Shown here piece after piece: positions 41,763 through 49,830 of a stretch of DNA of 64,000 nt. The translations under genes were made by a program, and so were the position numbers. Under the pieces are notes generated by a model that searched no databases, was not told the DNA's origin, and saw only the letters and a list, made by a program, of their open reading frames with translations. The DNA lies in NCBI RefSeq assembly GCF_001746415.1, contig NZ_MEHJ01000001.1, forward strand, positions 5,896,501 to 5,960,500. Direction: 5' to 3'. The DNA comes from Streptomyces agglomeratus. Its GTDB lineage: Bacteria > Actinomycetota > Actinomycetes > Streptomycetales > Streptomycetaceae. Every line of letters starts with the position of its first letter. The first letter of the stretch is position 1.

Positions 41763-43823
41763 TCAGGCCGGTGCCCCCTCCGGCGACCGGCGGCCGGCCC
41801 ATGCCTCCAAGTGCACGATCACACTGGAGTAGAAGCGGTCCACCGCGTCGTCGACACTGCGGATGAATCCGGACTCGGCGTTGCCCCGCGTGCTGCCCAC
41901 GCTCTTGGAGAGGGACAGCCGGAAACCGGAAATCTGTCCGGCATTCCTCGGGACGAGATCCCCGGGTTCCGGCCGCAGCTTCTCCAGTGTGCCGCGCGGG
42001 CCTGCCCCCTGACCGTCAAGCAGGGTTTGCACGTGCAGGTCGGCCGGTGCTTCCACGAGCTGCTTCAGCAGACGCTTGACTCTGCTGAGCGGATAGACCT
42101 GATCGGGAGCCGCGACGTCGATGGAGGTGCGCAGCTTGCCGAGCCGGAGGTCCGCGGTGACAGCCAGCACTCCGGCCGCTCCGTCGATGCGGATTTCGGC
42201 GTGCAGCCGCCCGTCCTCGCAGAAGCGCTCCGCGAGCGCGGTGCGCCGGGACTGCGGATCCGTTCCCCGCCTGGCGCGCTGGACCGGCATGACCTTCTCA
42301 CCGAGCTCACCTCCCAGCCTCAGGCAGACCTGCCGGATGAGCCGTTCCCAGCTCTCGACGACGAGCACGGCGCGCTGGTCGCCCGGGCAGAGGGTCTCCT
42401 GGTCGATGCCGTTGCGTACCGGTACCCAGGCAGGCCCCATGTTCTGGAAGCCGTGGCAACCGGAGTTCTCGTGCTGGAGGTACTGGAGCAGTTCCTGGAG
42501 CATCCAGGCACGGATCTCGTTCCGTACGCCTTCGTGGCGGATCAGCATCTGAGCCTGATGGGTTACCTCGGCCCAGGACAGGTGCCACAGGGCCACCTTG
42601 TGCTTTCGCCGGCCGTCGACCTTGACGAGGACGAGAGGGCTGCCTTCGAGTGCCACATCGTTGGAGAGGGTGATCACGGCTTCGTACCCGCGTCGGGCAG
42701 CGATGTCCATGTAGTCCTGGACCTGCTGGGCCTTGAGCGGATTCCCGTTGGTCTTGGTCTCCACCAGTGCCGTCCAGAGCTTGCCCGCGCGCTCGATGCG
42801 GATGATGCCGTCCGGTCGCCTGGGGCTGTCGCCGTTCGGCAGCGTGACTTCCGTGAACGTCTCGATGTGGCCGGACGGCGCCCCGAAACCGGCGGTGAGG
42901 CGCCGGCCGAACTCCGGCACATGAGCCATGACGGACAGCAGGATGGAGGTCGCCCGGATCTCACGCTCCCTGTCGTTCTTGAGGGAGGAAGCGGGGAACA
43001 GCCGCGCGCTTCGCCAGGAGTCGTTCTCCGCCAGTGACTTCCGGGGCGCCTTGGGGAGCGTCACCTTCTTCCTGGCGGTACGCAGCCGGCGCCCGGCCGC
43101 AGCGGTGGCAGGGCCGGCTTCAGCCGTGGCGATCACCGGAACGTCGGCGGCCGGAGCGTCCACGACGGGCCCTGCCGGCCTCGGCGCCGGGACACCGGCC
43201 GAGGCCGGCGGCGCCGCACCGGAGACGTCTTCCCGCTCCTTCTTGCCCTCCGGCTCCGCCTGCGGGGCCTCCGCGTCCTGCTCGTCGTCATCGTCGATCT
43301 CGATGCCGTAGTCGGTGGCCAGCCCGGCCAGCCCTGTCTCGTAACCCTGTCCGACGGCCCGGAATTTCCACTCGTCGTTGCGCCGGTACATCTCCCCGAA
43401 CACGAACGCGCTCTCCACGCTCGCCCCGGAGATCGAGAAGCCGAGGAGCCGCTCGCCGCCGGCGTCGGTCAGCGTGATGCGGAGGTTCTCCAACTGGCCG
43501 AAGGCGGCGCGCTGATGGCGACTGGCCGCGACCACGGCCCGCTCGACGTCGGAGGGTAAGGCGGTGAGGTCCAGCTGGATGCGGTCCTCGTTACCGTTGC
43601 CGGTCGGCGTCTGACCGAGGAGCTGCACGCTGCCGTTGGCCGCGGCGGGGTTGTTGTAGAAGAAGAAGTCGGCATTGCTGCGCACCTTTCCGTCCGCACC
43701 CAGCAGCAGTACGGAGACGTCGGCGTCCCCGTCCCCGTTGGGGCTGCTCCATTCCAGGCTGATGGTGACGGATCCGGTGTTCTCGCTGAGCGTTGCCAGA
43801 GCGACGTTGGCACCCTTGGTCAT
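41763..43823 (-). CDS. TerD domain fused to a PD-(D/E)XK-like nuclease domain
   Basis: 686 residues from the ATG at 43823; a GTG at 43832 with GGGGGG upstream is an alternative. Residues about 1-175 are a TerD domain (MTKGANVALATL, FFFYNNPAA, EDRIQLDLTALP, AFVFGEMYRRNDEWKFRAVG). A charged, Ala/Pro-rich linker follows (about 180-265). The region about 310-430 has RRPDGIIRIERAGKLW then LVETKTNGNPL and QVQDYMDIAARRGY, the D-(x)n-ExK-(x)n-Q pattern of restriction-endonuclease-fold nucleases. The remaining 250 residues are unassigned. It could link Ter stress sensing to DNA cleavage. It lies alone. Confidence 0.82.
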   Translation of the reverse strand: MTKGANVALATLSENTGSVTISLEWSSPNGDGDADVSVLLLGADGKVRSNADFFFYNNPAAANGSVQLLGQTPTGNGNEDRIQLDLTALPSDVERAVVAASRHQRAAFGQLENLRITLTDAGGERLLGFSISGASVESAFVFGEMYRRNDEWKFRAVGQGYETGLAGLATDYGIEIDDDDEQDAEAPQAEPEGKKEREDVSGAAPPASAGVPAPRPAGPVVDAPAADVPVIATAEAGPATAAAGRRLRTARKKVTLPKAPRKSLAENDSWRSARLFPASSLKNDREREIRATSILLSVMAHVPEFGRRLTAGFGAPSGHIETFTEVTLPNGDSPRRPDGIIRIERAGKLWTALVETKTNGNPLKAQQVQDYMDIAARRGYEAVITLSNDVALEGSPLVLVKVDGRRKHKVALWHLSWAEVTHQAQMLIRHEGVRNEIRAWMLQELLQYLQHENSGCHGFQNMGPAWVPVRNGIDQETLCPGDQRAVLVVESWERLIRQVCLRLGGELGEKVMPVQRARRGTDPQSRRTALAERFCEDGRLHAEIRIDGAAGVLAVTADLRLGKLRTSIDVAAPDQVYPLSRVKRLLKQLVEAPADLHVQTLLDGQGAGPRGTLEKLRPEPGDLVPRNAGQISGFRLSLSKSVGSTRGNAESGFIRSVDDAVDRFYSSVIVHLEAWAGRRSPEGAPA

Positions 43824-44034
43824 CTCGTGCACGTGCAGCCCCCCAGGCGGTGCAAGGGCTGCACGGCGGAGCCTGGGCAGCCCTCCCTCAACGCTTCCGG
43901 GGATGCCCACGGAAGCGGAATGAGAGCGTATCGGCCAACCGTGTTCCTATAGCATATGTCTGCACGAACTGTCTCGACCAGGAGGTGCCGGGGGCACACA
44001 CGTTCCGGGACGTTCGGCTTCGGACGTGTCCGGG

Positions 44035-44694
44035 TCACGGCCTTGACCGCCAGGCCGTGAGGACCGCCTCTATCGCCGGTGCCACCCGCGCCCGCGCCTT
44101 GTTCCTCGGGACGCCGCTCATCAGCAGGTTGTCGTACGGGGTGTCCTCGTGGCGGACGGCGGCCCGTACCGCCGCCGTTACCGCGCCCTCGTCCAGTGCG
44201 CGGCCCGCGGCGGTGCGGCCCACGCGGCCGCTGCCGCGTTGCGAGGTGTGGGCCGCGACGGCCTCGGCCCGGGGGAGTGGGCAGGAGGGGAAGAGGCGGA
44301 GGATCTCGGTGGTCAGGGCGGCGGTGAAGCGTACGTCCTCGGCCGCGCGGCGGGCCGCGTCGCGGGCGCGGCGGCGGGCGCGGACTTCGGCGTCCGCCAG
44401 GCAGGCGCTCTCGGCCCGGGCCAGGGCCGGAGCCTCGACCAGGAGGCCCTGGCGTTCGTAACGTCTGCGGCGCCGGCTGTGGCGGATCACGACCGCCCAG
44501 AGCGAGCTCGCCTCGCGGGCTCTGCGCGTCAGGGCCGCGTTGCCCCGCGGGAGGTACACGAGGTGGGCCAGGTCGGCGCAGTCGAGGCAGATCACCGCGT
44601 TGAACTCAAGGGTGTGGAAGCGCAGAGGGCCTTGGCGGCACTCGGCGCAGTGTCTCCGCTTGTGTGGTTCTGGTTCGATCGCCACCAGGTCCAT
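44035..44694 (-). CDS. DUF2293 domain protein with N-terminal zinc ribbon
   Basis: 219 residues. Two Cys pairs, CAEC and CLDC around residues 17-40, should hold a zinc ion. A basic helical middle (RHSRRRRRYERQG; RARRRARDAARRAA) is followed by the DUF2293 block with EILRLFPSCPLPRAEAVA and TPYDNLLMSGVPRNKAR. The family occurs in bacteria and fungi; its function is not known. The zinc ribbon and basic helices suggest nucleic-acid binding, an inference only. A 20-bp gap separates it from the next minus-strand gene. Confidence 0.85.
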   Translation of the reverse strand: MDLVAIEPEPHKRRHCAECRQGPLRFHTLEFNAVICLDCADLAHLVYLPRGNAALTRRAREASSLWAVVIRHSRRRRRYERQGLLVEAPALARAESACLADAEVRARRRARDAARRAAEDVRFTAALTTEILRLFPSCPLPRAEAVAAHTSQRGSGRVGRTAAGRALDEGAVTAAVRAAVRHEDTPYDNLLMSGVPRNKARARVAPAIEAVLTAWRSRP

Positions 44695-44714
44695 ACGGGG
44701 AGCGTACCCAGCTG

Positions 44715-45173
44715 TCAGCGCACGCTCGGCGCCGCGGCGTCGATGAATCCGTCCAGGGCTTCCTTCGCCTGCTCGGAGCGGCGGGCGCGTTCCGGCTCGT
44801 CCGCCGCCCCGTGCATGCTGTGCGTGAACTCCAGCGCGTCCTGGGCCAGTCGTACCGCTTCCCGGTCCGCGCAGACCAGCTGCACGCGGATCAGCGCCTG
44901 CCGGGCGGACGAGCGCAGCGGGTACGAGTCGAGCCGCGAGTTCTTGGCATCGGCGCTGTCCGGCGCCTCCGCCTTGCGGTGCCAGCGGTCGTTCTGCGCA
45001 CGGCGGTAGTCCACGAGCGCGCCGGCGAAAGCGCTGTACGCGGAAATCCGCTCCTGGCGCAGTTGCTCGGCGCGCGCCAGGGCGGCGGTCCGGTCGGCCG
45101 CCTGACGCTGAAAGAGGTGCGTGGCGACCGAGCCGAGCAAGGTGCCTATGACGGCGATGAGGGCTGTCCCCAT
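44715..45173 (-). CDS. Uncharacterised single-TM coiled-coil protein
   Basis: 152 residues. A short hydrophobic N-terminal segment (TALIAVIGTLLGSVATHLF, residues 3-21) is followed by a Gln/Arg/Ala/Glu-rich helix that is probably a coiled coil (RQAADRTAALARAEQLRQE, in part) and further helices. No catalytic motif. Likely anchored with its C-terminal part in the cytoplasm. It is divergent from the DUF7873-like gene. Confidence 0.7.
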   Translation of the reverse strand: MGTALIAVIGTLLGSVATHLFQRQAADRTAALARAEQLRQERISAYSAFAGALVDYRRAQNDRWHRKAEAPDSADAKNSRLDSYPLRSSARQALIRVQLVCADREAVRLAQDALEFTHSMHGAADEPERARRSEQAKEALDGFIDAAAPSVR

Positions 45174-45246
45174 GGCGGTGTGTTCTCCCCGGGCCTGGTG
45201 AATAATCGTTCGAGTTCAGGCAGTTGATGTTGCTAGCGTCATGGAC

Positions 45247-45978
45247 GTGGCGAAACTCAATCAGATCATCGCAGTCGAGAAGGGCGTCAAGTCCAAGGCG
45301 CAGCAGGACCTGACGGCAGCCCAGCGCAGCCTCCAGAAGCCCGCCCTGCTCGCGGGCATCTCGCGTACGTACCAGGCCAAGGACGAAGAGGGCGAGCAGC
45401 TGCCGCCCGAGTCCACGCGTGTCCAGGTCAGGGCCGAGGACGTGCTCCGGGAGACCGCGAAGACGCTGACGCGGCTGTTCGACGTGACCGCCACCAAGGA
45501 CTGGGCCAACTGCACCGCCCGCGCCGATGTGACCGTCGACGGGCGGGTGCTGGTGAGCCAGGCGCCGGTTCCCTATCTGCTCTTCCTGGAGAAGCAGTTG
45601 GCGGACATCAACGCCTTCGTGCGCAAGCTGCCGGTGCTCGATGCGTCCGAGGCATGGACGCTGGACCCGTCGACCGACGACTGGAAGACGGACGCGGTCC
45701 GGACCCTCCGTACGAAGAAGGTCCCGCGCAACCACGTGAAGGCGGAGGCGACCGACAAGCACCCGGCTCAGGTGGAGGTGTACTACGAGGACATTCCGGT
45801 CGGGTACTGGACGACCGTGAAGTTCTCCGGGGCCCTCACCGCCCGCCGCGTGAACGAGCTGCTCGACCGGGTGGAGAAGCTCCAGCAGGCCGTGAAGTTC
45901 GCGCGGGAAGAGGCGAATGGCGCCGAGGTCGTCGACCAGCGGGTGGGAGACGCCGTCTTCGGCTACCTGTTCGGGTAG
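45247..45978 (+). CDS. DUF7873-like uncharacterised cytoplasmic protein
   Basis: 243 residues from the GTG at 45247; an ATG at 45241 is in frame, but TAGCGT (45234-45239) lies exactly seven bases before the GTG, as in the leaderless genes of this window. A coiled-coil N-terminus (KGVKSKAQQDLTAAQRSLQ) leads to a mixed domain with TKDWANCTARADVTVDG and VPYLLFLEKQLADI, and a C-terminal helix VNELLDRVEKLQQAVKFAREE. Function unknown. Confidence 0.75.
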   Translation: MAKLNQIIAVEKGVKSKAQQDLTAAQRSLQKPALLAGISRTYQAKDEEGEQLPPESTRVQVRAEDVLRETAKTLTRLFDVTATKDWANCTARADVTVDGRVLVSQAPVPYLLFLEKQLADINAFVRKLPVLDASEAWTLDPSTDDWKTDAVRTLRTKKVPRNHVKAEATDKHPAQVEVYYEDIPVGYWTTVKFSGALTARRVNELLDRVEKLQQAVKFAREEANGAEVVDQRVGDAVFGYLFG

Positions 45979-46309
45979 CCTCATTGACTCCCCGGGCGCC
46001 ATCGTGCGCCCGGGGTGCGCGAGGAGCGCAAGCTGAAACTGAAGTTCGTCGTGACTGCCGTGGTGTGCGACCGGATGCCGGACGTGCGCCGCGATCAATC
46101 TCAGACTCTTGCTCCAGACTCAGCATTCGCTGCCGATCGCCGTTCCAACCGGGCCCAGGCCCCGCACGTCGAGATGCCGGTTCAATTCCGGCCCGTGGAG
46201 CTCGGTCCGCGGTGGTCTAAAGGCATGACACGGCGACATGAAGACTGACCTGGTCCCGTTACTGGACGGCGTGCCAGACGGGCGGCATTGAACAGGGCTC
46301 GGGGGCCGG
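45979..46309. other. 330-bp intergenic region with a tRNA T-arm-like hairpin
   Basis: At 46176-46192 GCCGG and CCGGC flank the loop TTCAATT, which fits the T-loop consensus TTCRANN. No matching acceptor or anticodon arms are found upstream, so at best it is a tRNA remnant. No gene is supported in the rest. Confidence 0.4.
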
Positions 46310-47089
46310 CTACGCCCCCGGGCCCGCTTCCGCGTTCTGGAACGAGACCCCGCGGCCCGCGAAGAAGCGTACGAACGTGGTGAGCGGCAGATCCGCCGCT
46401 CGCGTGCCGGCGGTCGTGCCGGACGGGTTGTGGAAGTGGATGCCTTCGCCGTCGGGCGTACGGGCCGTGATCAGCACCAAGTGGCCTCCCTTGCCCGGCG
46501 GTTCCTGGTCCGGGTTGCGGATCTCGTAGTGGACCGACGCCATCACGGTCCGGCCCCGGTCGAGGAGGCCGAGGATCTCCGGCGCGGTCAGATGGCGGTG
46601 GACCGTGGCGGACAGGCCGTGCTCCCCTTCGGCGTACGCCGCCAGCGGGGCGTAGATCAGACCCCGGATCGAGCCCCGTTCGTCCTGCGTGTACGCGCCA
46701 TACTTCAGCGCCCCGTCACGGAGGGCGAAGAGGGAGGGCGCGTCCGGACCGAGCACCATGCGCAGGCACGTGATGCCGCAGAGGTGGCCGCACCACCGGG
46801 CGTACTCCTCCACCGTCGCCGCACCCGAGGACTCCCATGCCGGGTCCGCCGCCGGGTCGAGGCCCCCGTACACGATCTGCTCGATCAGGTCCGGGGAAGC
46901 GAACTGGGTGTGGAGGGGCATGTGGCAGGTGGTGCATGTGGTGCTGGGGGCGGTCTGTGTGATGGGTGAGGTGTGAGGGCTGGGTGGGGCGTGAGGGCTG
47001 GGCGAGATGTGAGGGCTGGGTGGGATGGGTGAGGCGGGGGAGATGGGGGAGATGGGGGAGTCGGCTGGGCTGGTCACTGGGGGTTCCAC
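46310..47089 (-). CDS. C39-like peptidase family protein
   Basis: 259 residues if the GTG at 47089 is used; the ATG at 46921 would remove a Ser/Pro/His repeat region of 56 residues and give 203. The C-terminal 190 residues resemble Peptidase_C39_2: WCGHLCGITCLRMVL with a candidate catalytic Cys, KGGHLVLITA with the His, and HNPSG with the Asn/Asp. Such proteins are papain-fold peptidases or amidases. The N-terminal SPHISPSPHAPPSPHTSP region comes from G-rich tandem DNA. No signal peptide is visible. Confidence 0.72.
   Translation of the reverse strand: MEPPVTSPADSPISPISPASPIPPSPHISPSPHAPPSPHTSPITQTAPSTTCTTCHMPLHTQFASPDLIEQIVYGGLDPAADPAWESSGAATVEEYARWCGHLCGITCLRMVLGPDAPSLFALRDGALKYGAYTQDERGSIRGLIYAPLAAYAEGEHGLSATVHRHLTAPEILGLLDRGRTVMASVHYEIRNPDQEPPGKGGHLVLITARTPDGEGIHFHNPSGTTAGTRAADLPLTTFVRFFAGRGVSFQNAEAGPGA
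46975..47062. repeat. G-rich minisatellite at the 5' end of the C39-like gene
   Basis: Units of GTGAGGGCTGGGTGGG type then GATGGGGGA recur on the plus strand. Four or more GGG runs within 30 bases (46977-47006) could form a G-quadruplex. Confidence 0.7.
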
Positions 47090-47316
47090 TCCGGAAGCGG
47101 CCGATACGGCTGATCACCGCATCCAGATCATCAGCGTACGGGAGTGGCGGCGGCGACCGTGGGAGCCGAACGGCCTTCCGATCTCCCGGACAACCGTCGT
47201 GCCCAACCCCTGTGGCCTGGGGTGGTGTCTCGGATACGGTGAGGCCGTTTCGGCGGCTCAGGCGACGGGGACTCCGCTCGAATCCTCTTGCCATGCACGA
47301 GAGTTGGAGGGTCTCG

Positions 47317-47817
47317 ATGGGATTCTTGGGGTTGTTGCGGTTCATGCGGACCCGTGAGCTGACGTGCCGGCGCAAGGGCATGGTGCTCGGCGGGTGCGTG
47401 GCCGCGCTCGGCATGGTGCCGTCCGCCGCGCTCGCGACGCCCGGCAGTGGAGTGAGTGGCACGGTGCTCGCCACCGGAACCTCCGCCGGGACCATGAAGG
47501 TGAAGGCCAGGGGGGTCACCGATGTGGTCGTACGCACCATCACCATTGCCCCGGGCGGCTCGACCGGCTGGCACCACCACCCGGGGCAGCTCATCGCCGT
47601 CGTACAGAAGGGCACGCTGTCGCGGACGTTCGACGACTGCTCGGTGGAGACGACGACCGCCGGTCAGTCCTTCATCGAATCGTCCGGCCCCAAGCACCGG
47701 CACATAGGACGCAACCTCGGGACGGAGCCGGTCGTGCTGTACGTGACCTACATGCTGCCCGCGGGCAGTCCGCTGTCCGTGGACGCCGAACCGCCGGCGT
47801 GTGCGGCGGGGGAGTAG
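47317..47817 (+). CDS. Secreted cupin-domain protein
   Basis: 166 residues from the ATG at 47317, chosen for GGAGG seven bases upstream. A basic start and hydrophobic core ending ALATPGSG form a signal peptide. The cupin core has GWHHHPGQLIAVVQKGTL (metal-binding His residues) and KHRHIGRNLG (the last His ligand). Such extracytoplasmic cupins bind a metal; the substrate is unknown. Two Cys (in DDCSV and PPACA) may form a disulphide. Confidence 0.86.
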   Translation: MGFLGLLRFMRTRELTCRRKGMVLGGCVAALGMVPSAALATPGSGVSGTVLATGTSAGTMKVKARGVTDVVVRTITIAPGGSTGWHHHPGQLIAVVQKGTLSRTFDDCSVETTTAGQSFIESSGPKHRHIGRNLGTEPVVLYVTYMLPAGSPLSVDAEPPACAAGE

Positions 47818-47866
47818 AGAGGGGCGGCCGGGGACCGGGTCGGGCGGGCCGCGGAGGGAGTGCGAC

Positions 47867-47882
47867 TAGGGTCGGTGCCATG
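47867..47882 (+). promoter_or_regulatory. -10 element of a leaderless two-gene unit
   Basis: TAGGGT (47867-47872), seven bases, then the ATG at 47880. Confidence 0.55.
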
Positions 47883-48095
47883 ACTTCCGAACTCTGGGCC
47901 GCACTGCCCGCCGCCGTACGCGACAAAGTGGACGAATTGATCGTCCAGGAGCGCTCGGTCCAGGCGGTCTTCGCCGTCCGTTCCTCGGGCGTCACGCCGA
48001 GGCCCGGCCTGCGTGCCTGCCAGGACCTGATCGCGGAACGCGGTGCGGTGCTCGCGGGCGGGGCGGAACCGGGTTCGCCCGGCCTGACCTCGTGA
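47880..48095 (+). CDS. Small uncharacterised protein upstream of the kinase-like gene
   Basis: 71 residues, acidic and helical: MTSELWAALPAAVRDKVDEL, then IVQERSVQAVFAVRS and a helix with LRACQDLIAERGAVL. It starts seven bases after a -10-like TAGGGT. Its stop lies 7 bp before the next start, so it is probably co-translated with it. No known domain. Confidence 0.65.
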   Translation: MTSELWAALPAAVRDKVDELIVQERSVQAVFAVRSSGVTPRPGLRACQDLIAERGAVLAGGAEPGSPGLTS

Positions 48096-48102
48096 GGTGA
48101 CG

Positions 48103-48762
48103 ATGCGGTTCGAGGCGATCACCTGGGAGCGGCTCGCCGACGCCCTCGCCGACCATCTCTGCGGCCGGAAGGCGGAGGGCAGTGAGCAGCCCTCGCCGCC
48201 GCGGTGGCACAGGGTGGCGGTCGACGGCGCGTCTGCCGCCCGTACCGGTGAGATCGCGGAGCGGCTGGCCGGAGCGCTGAGGCTGCGCGGCCGGACGGTC
48301 CTGGTCGTCGGTACGGAGGAGGGCTTCCTGCGGCCCGCATCGCTGCGCTACGAGTTCGGCAAGAAGGACCCCGACTCGTACTACGACGGATGGTTCGACA
48401 CCGGCGCCCTCTGGCGCGAGGTCTTCGGGCCCCTGGAGCCGGGCGGCAGCGGGCGCGTACTGCCCGACCTGTGGGACCCGGCCACCGACCGGGCGACACG
48501 CAGTCCGTACGTAGAACTCCCACCCGGCGGTGTGCTGCTGCTGCACGGGCCGATGCTCCTGCGGCACTGGTTTCCGTTCGACCTGACCGTGCATGTGCGG
48601 CTGTCACCCGGCGCGCTGGAGCGCAGGACGGCGGCGGGGGCGAAGTGGACGCTGCCTGCCCTTGCCCGTTACGAACGGGAGGTGGGCCCGGCGGAGGCCG
48701 CCGACGTACTCGTACGGGCGGACGACCCGCGGCATCCGGCCTGGACGGGCCTGCGGCGCTGA
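48103..48762 (+). CDS. Uridine-kinase-like P-loop protein with degenerate Walker A
   Basis: 219 residues from ATG at 48103 with GAGG upstream (GTG at 48097 is possible). The overall layout follows nucleoside kinases: RVAVDGASAARTGEIAERLA at the P-loop position, YYDGWFDTGALWREVF, LPPGGVLLLHGPMLL (Walker B region), RYEREVGP near the C-terminus. The P-loop lacks the GxxxxGK(S/T) Lys, so ATP-dependent kinase activity is doubtful. The actinobacterial subfamily may use another substrate or be regulatory. Confidence 0.8.
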   Translation: MRFEAITWERLADALADHLCGRKAEGSEQPSPPRWHRVAVDGASAARTGEIAERLAGALRLRGRTVLVVGTEEGFLRPASLRYEFGKKDPDSYYDGWFDTGALWREVFGPLEPGGSGRVLPDLWDPATDRATRSPYVELPPGGVLLLHGPMLLRHWFPFDLTVHVRLSPGALERRTAAGAKWTLPALARYEREVGPAEAADVLVRADDPRHPAWTGLRR

Positions 48763-48781
48763 GGTGCGCTCCCAGCCGCCC

Positions 48782-48836
48782 CCTCACCGGCCCACCCTCA
48801 CCGGCCCACCTCTCACCCGCCCCCTCACCGGCCCAC
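48782..48836. repeat. 14-bp tandem repeat CCTCACCGGCCCAC, four units
   Basis: Exact copies at 48782-48795, 48796-48809 and 48823-48836, with a degenerate one at 48810-48822. It lies in the convergent gap before the psuK 3' end. Confidence 0.85.
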
Positions 48837-48876
48837 AGACCCTGGCGTCCCCTTCAATGCGGCATCGCCGATCCCG

Positions 48877-49830
48877 TCACGGCATCGGCGGTCTTCCGCC
48901 CACCGATGCCACCGCACGTGCCCCTGCCCGGCATCCCGCCGCCGCCGCTCCCGCGTCGTCCGCACCGGCGAGGCGCGCCGCCAGGAACGCCCCCGCGAAC
49001 GCGTCGCCCGCACCCGTCGTGTCCACCGCCTTCGCCGCGACGGCCGGAACGCGCTCGTGCACGGCGCCACCGGCGGCGAGCAGCGCACCCCCCGCGCCGA
49101 GAGTGACGGCCACCACCGGAAAGTGGCGGCTCAACTTGGCGGCGGCGTCCGCCGGATCCGGCAACCCGGTGAGCAGCCGGGCCTCGTCCTCATTGGGCAG
49201 CAGCACGTCCGCCCCCGTCACCGCCTCCAGGAAACGGTCCACCCCGAGCTCCGCGATGAACCCCGCCGACGCCGGGTCCACGCTCACCGGCACCGCCCGC
49301 TCCCGGGCTTCCCGCAGCGCCAGACGGGCCGCCTCCCGGCTCGTACCGGCGAAGAAGAGATAGCCGGAGATGTGGAGATGGGCTACGCCCTCCAGGAGGG
49401 ACGCGGACCAGTCGGCGGTGGAGAGGCGCAGCGCGGCGCCGCTGTCGGTGAGGAACGTGCGCTCGGCGGTGGCGTCGACCAGGGAGATCACGGTCGCCGC
49501 CGCCGCCTCCCCGTCGAGCACCACCTGCGGACGCACGCCCGCAGCCCGCAACTGCTCTTCGTGCCAGCCACCCGCGTCCGTCCCCACGCGCGCCAGGATC
49601 CGTACGTCCGCCAGTCCCGAGTACGCCGCCCAGCAGGCCACGTTGGCACCCGCCCCGCCCGGCAGTGTCCTGATCTCCGCCGCCGTATCGGTCGCCCGCA
49701 CCAGCGGCGTGCGATGGCGGGCCACGACATCGGTGACCACATCGCCGACCACCAGCAGTGCGCCCGCCGAGCCGCCGTTCCCACGCTCATGGGCGCCCCC
49801 TTCCACTCCCCCTCCCGTGTCCTCACTCAT
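48877..49830 (-). CDS. psuK: PfkB-family pseudouridine kinase
   Basis: 317 residues. Ribokinase-fold signatures: LPGGAGANVACWAAYSGL near residue 55 and the catalytic DTTGAGDAFAGAFLA near 280, where the Asp is the base. The ATG overlaps the stop of psuG (ATGA at 49830-49827 complement), so it works with it: PsuK makes pseudouridine 5'-phosphate and PsuG splits it into uracil and ribose 5-phosphate. Pseudouridine specificity rests on this pairing; the sequence alone only says sugar/nucleoside kinase. Confidence 0.9.
   Translation of the reverse strand: MSEDTGGGVEGGAHERGNGGSAGALLVVGDVVTDVVARHRTPLVRATDTAAEIRTLPGGAGANVACWAAYSGLADVRILARVGTDAGGWHEEQLRAAGVRPQVVLDGEAAAATVISLVDATAERTFLTDSGAALRLSTADWSASLLEGVAHLHISGYLFFAGTSREAARLALREARERAVPVSVDPASAGFIAELGVDRFLEAVTGADVLLPNEDEARLLTGLPDPADAAAKLSRHFPVVAVTLGAGGALLAAGGAVHERVPAVAAKAVDTTGAGDAFAGAFLAARLAGADDAGAAAAGCRAGARAVASVGGRPPMP

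Noticed and set aside
46015..46248. Plus-strand frame of 77 codons after the DUF7873-like gene
   Set aside because: Codon third positions lack the usual GC bias and no homologous pattern is seen.
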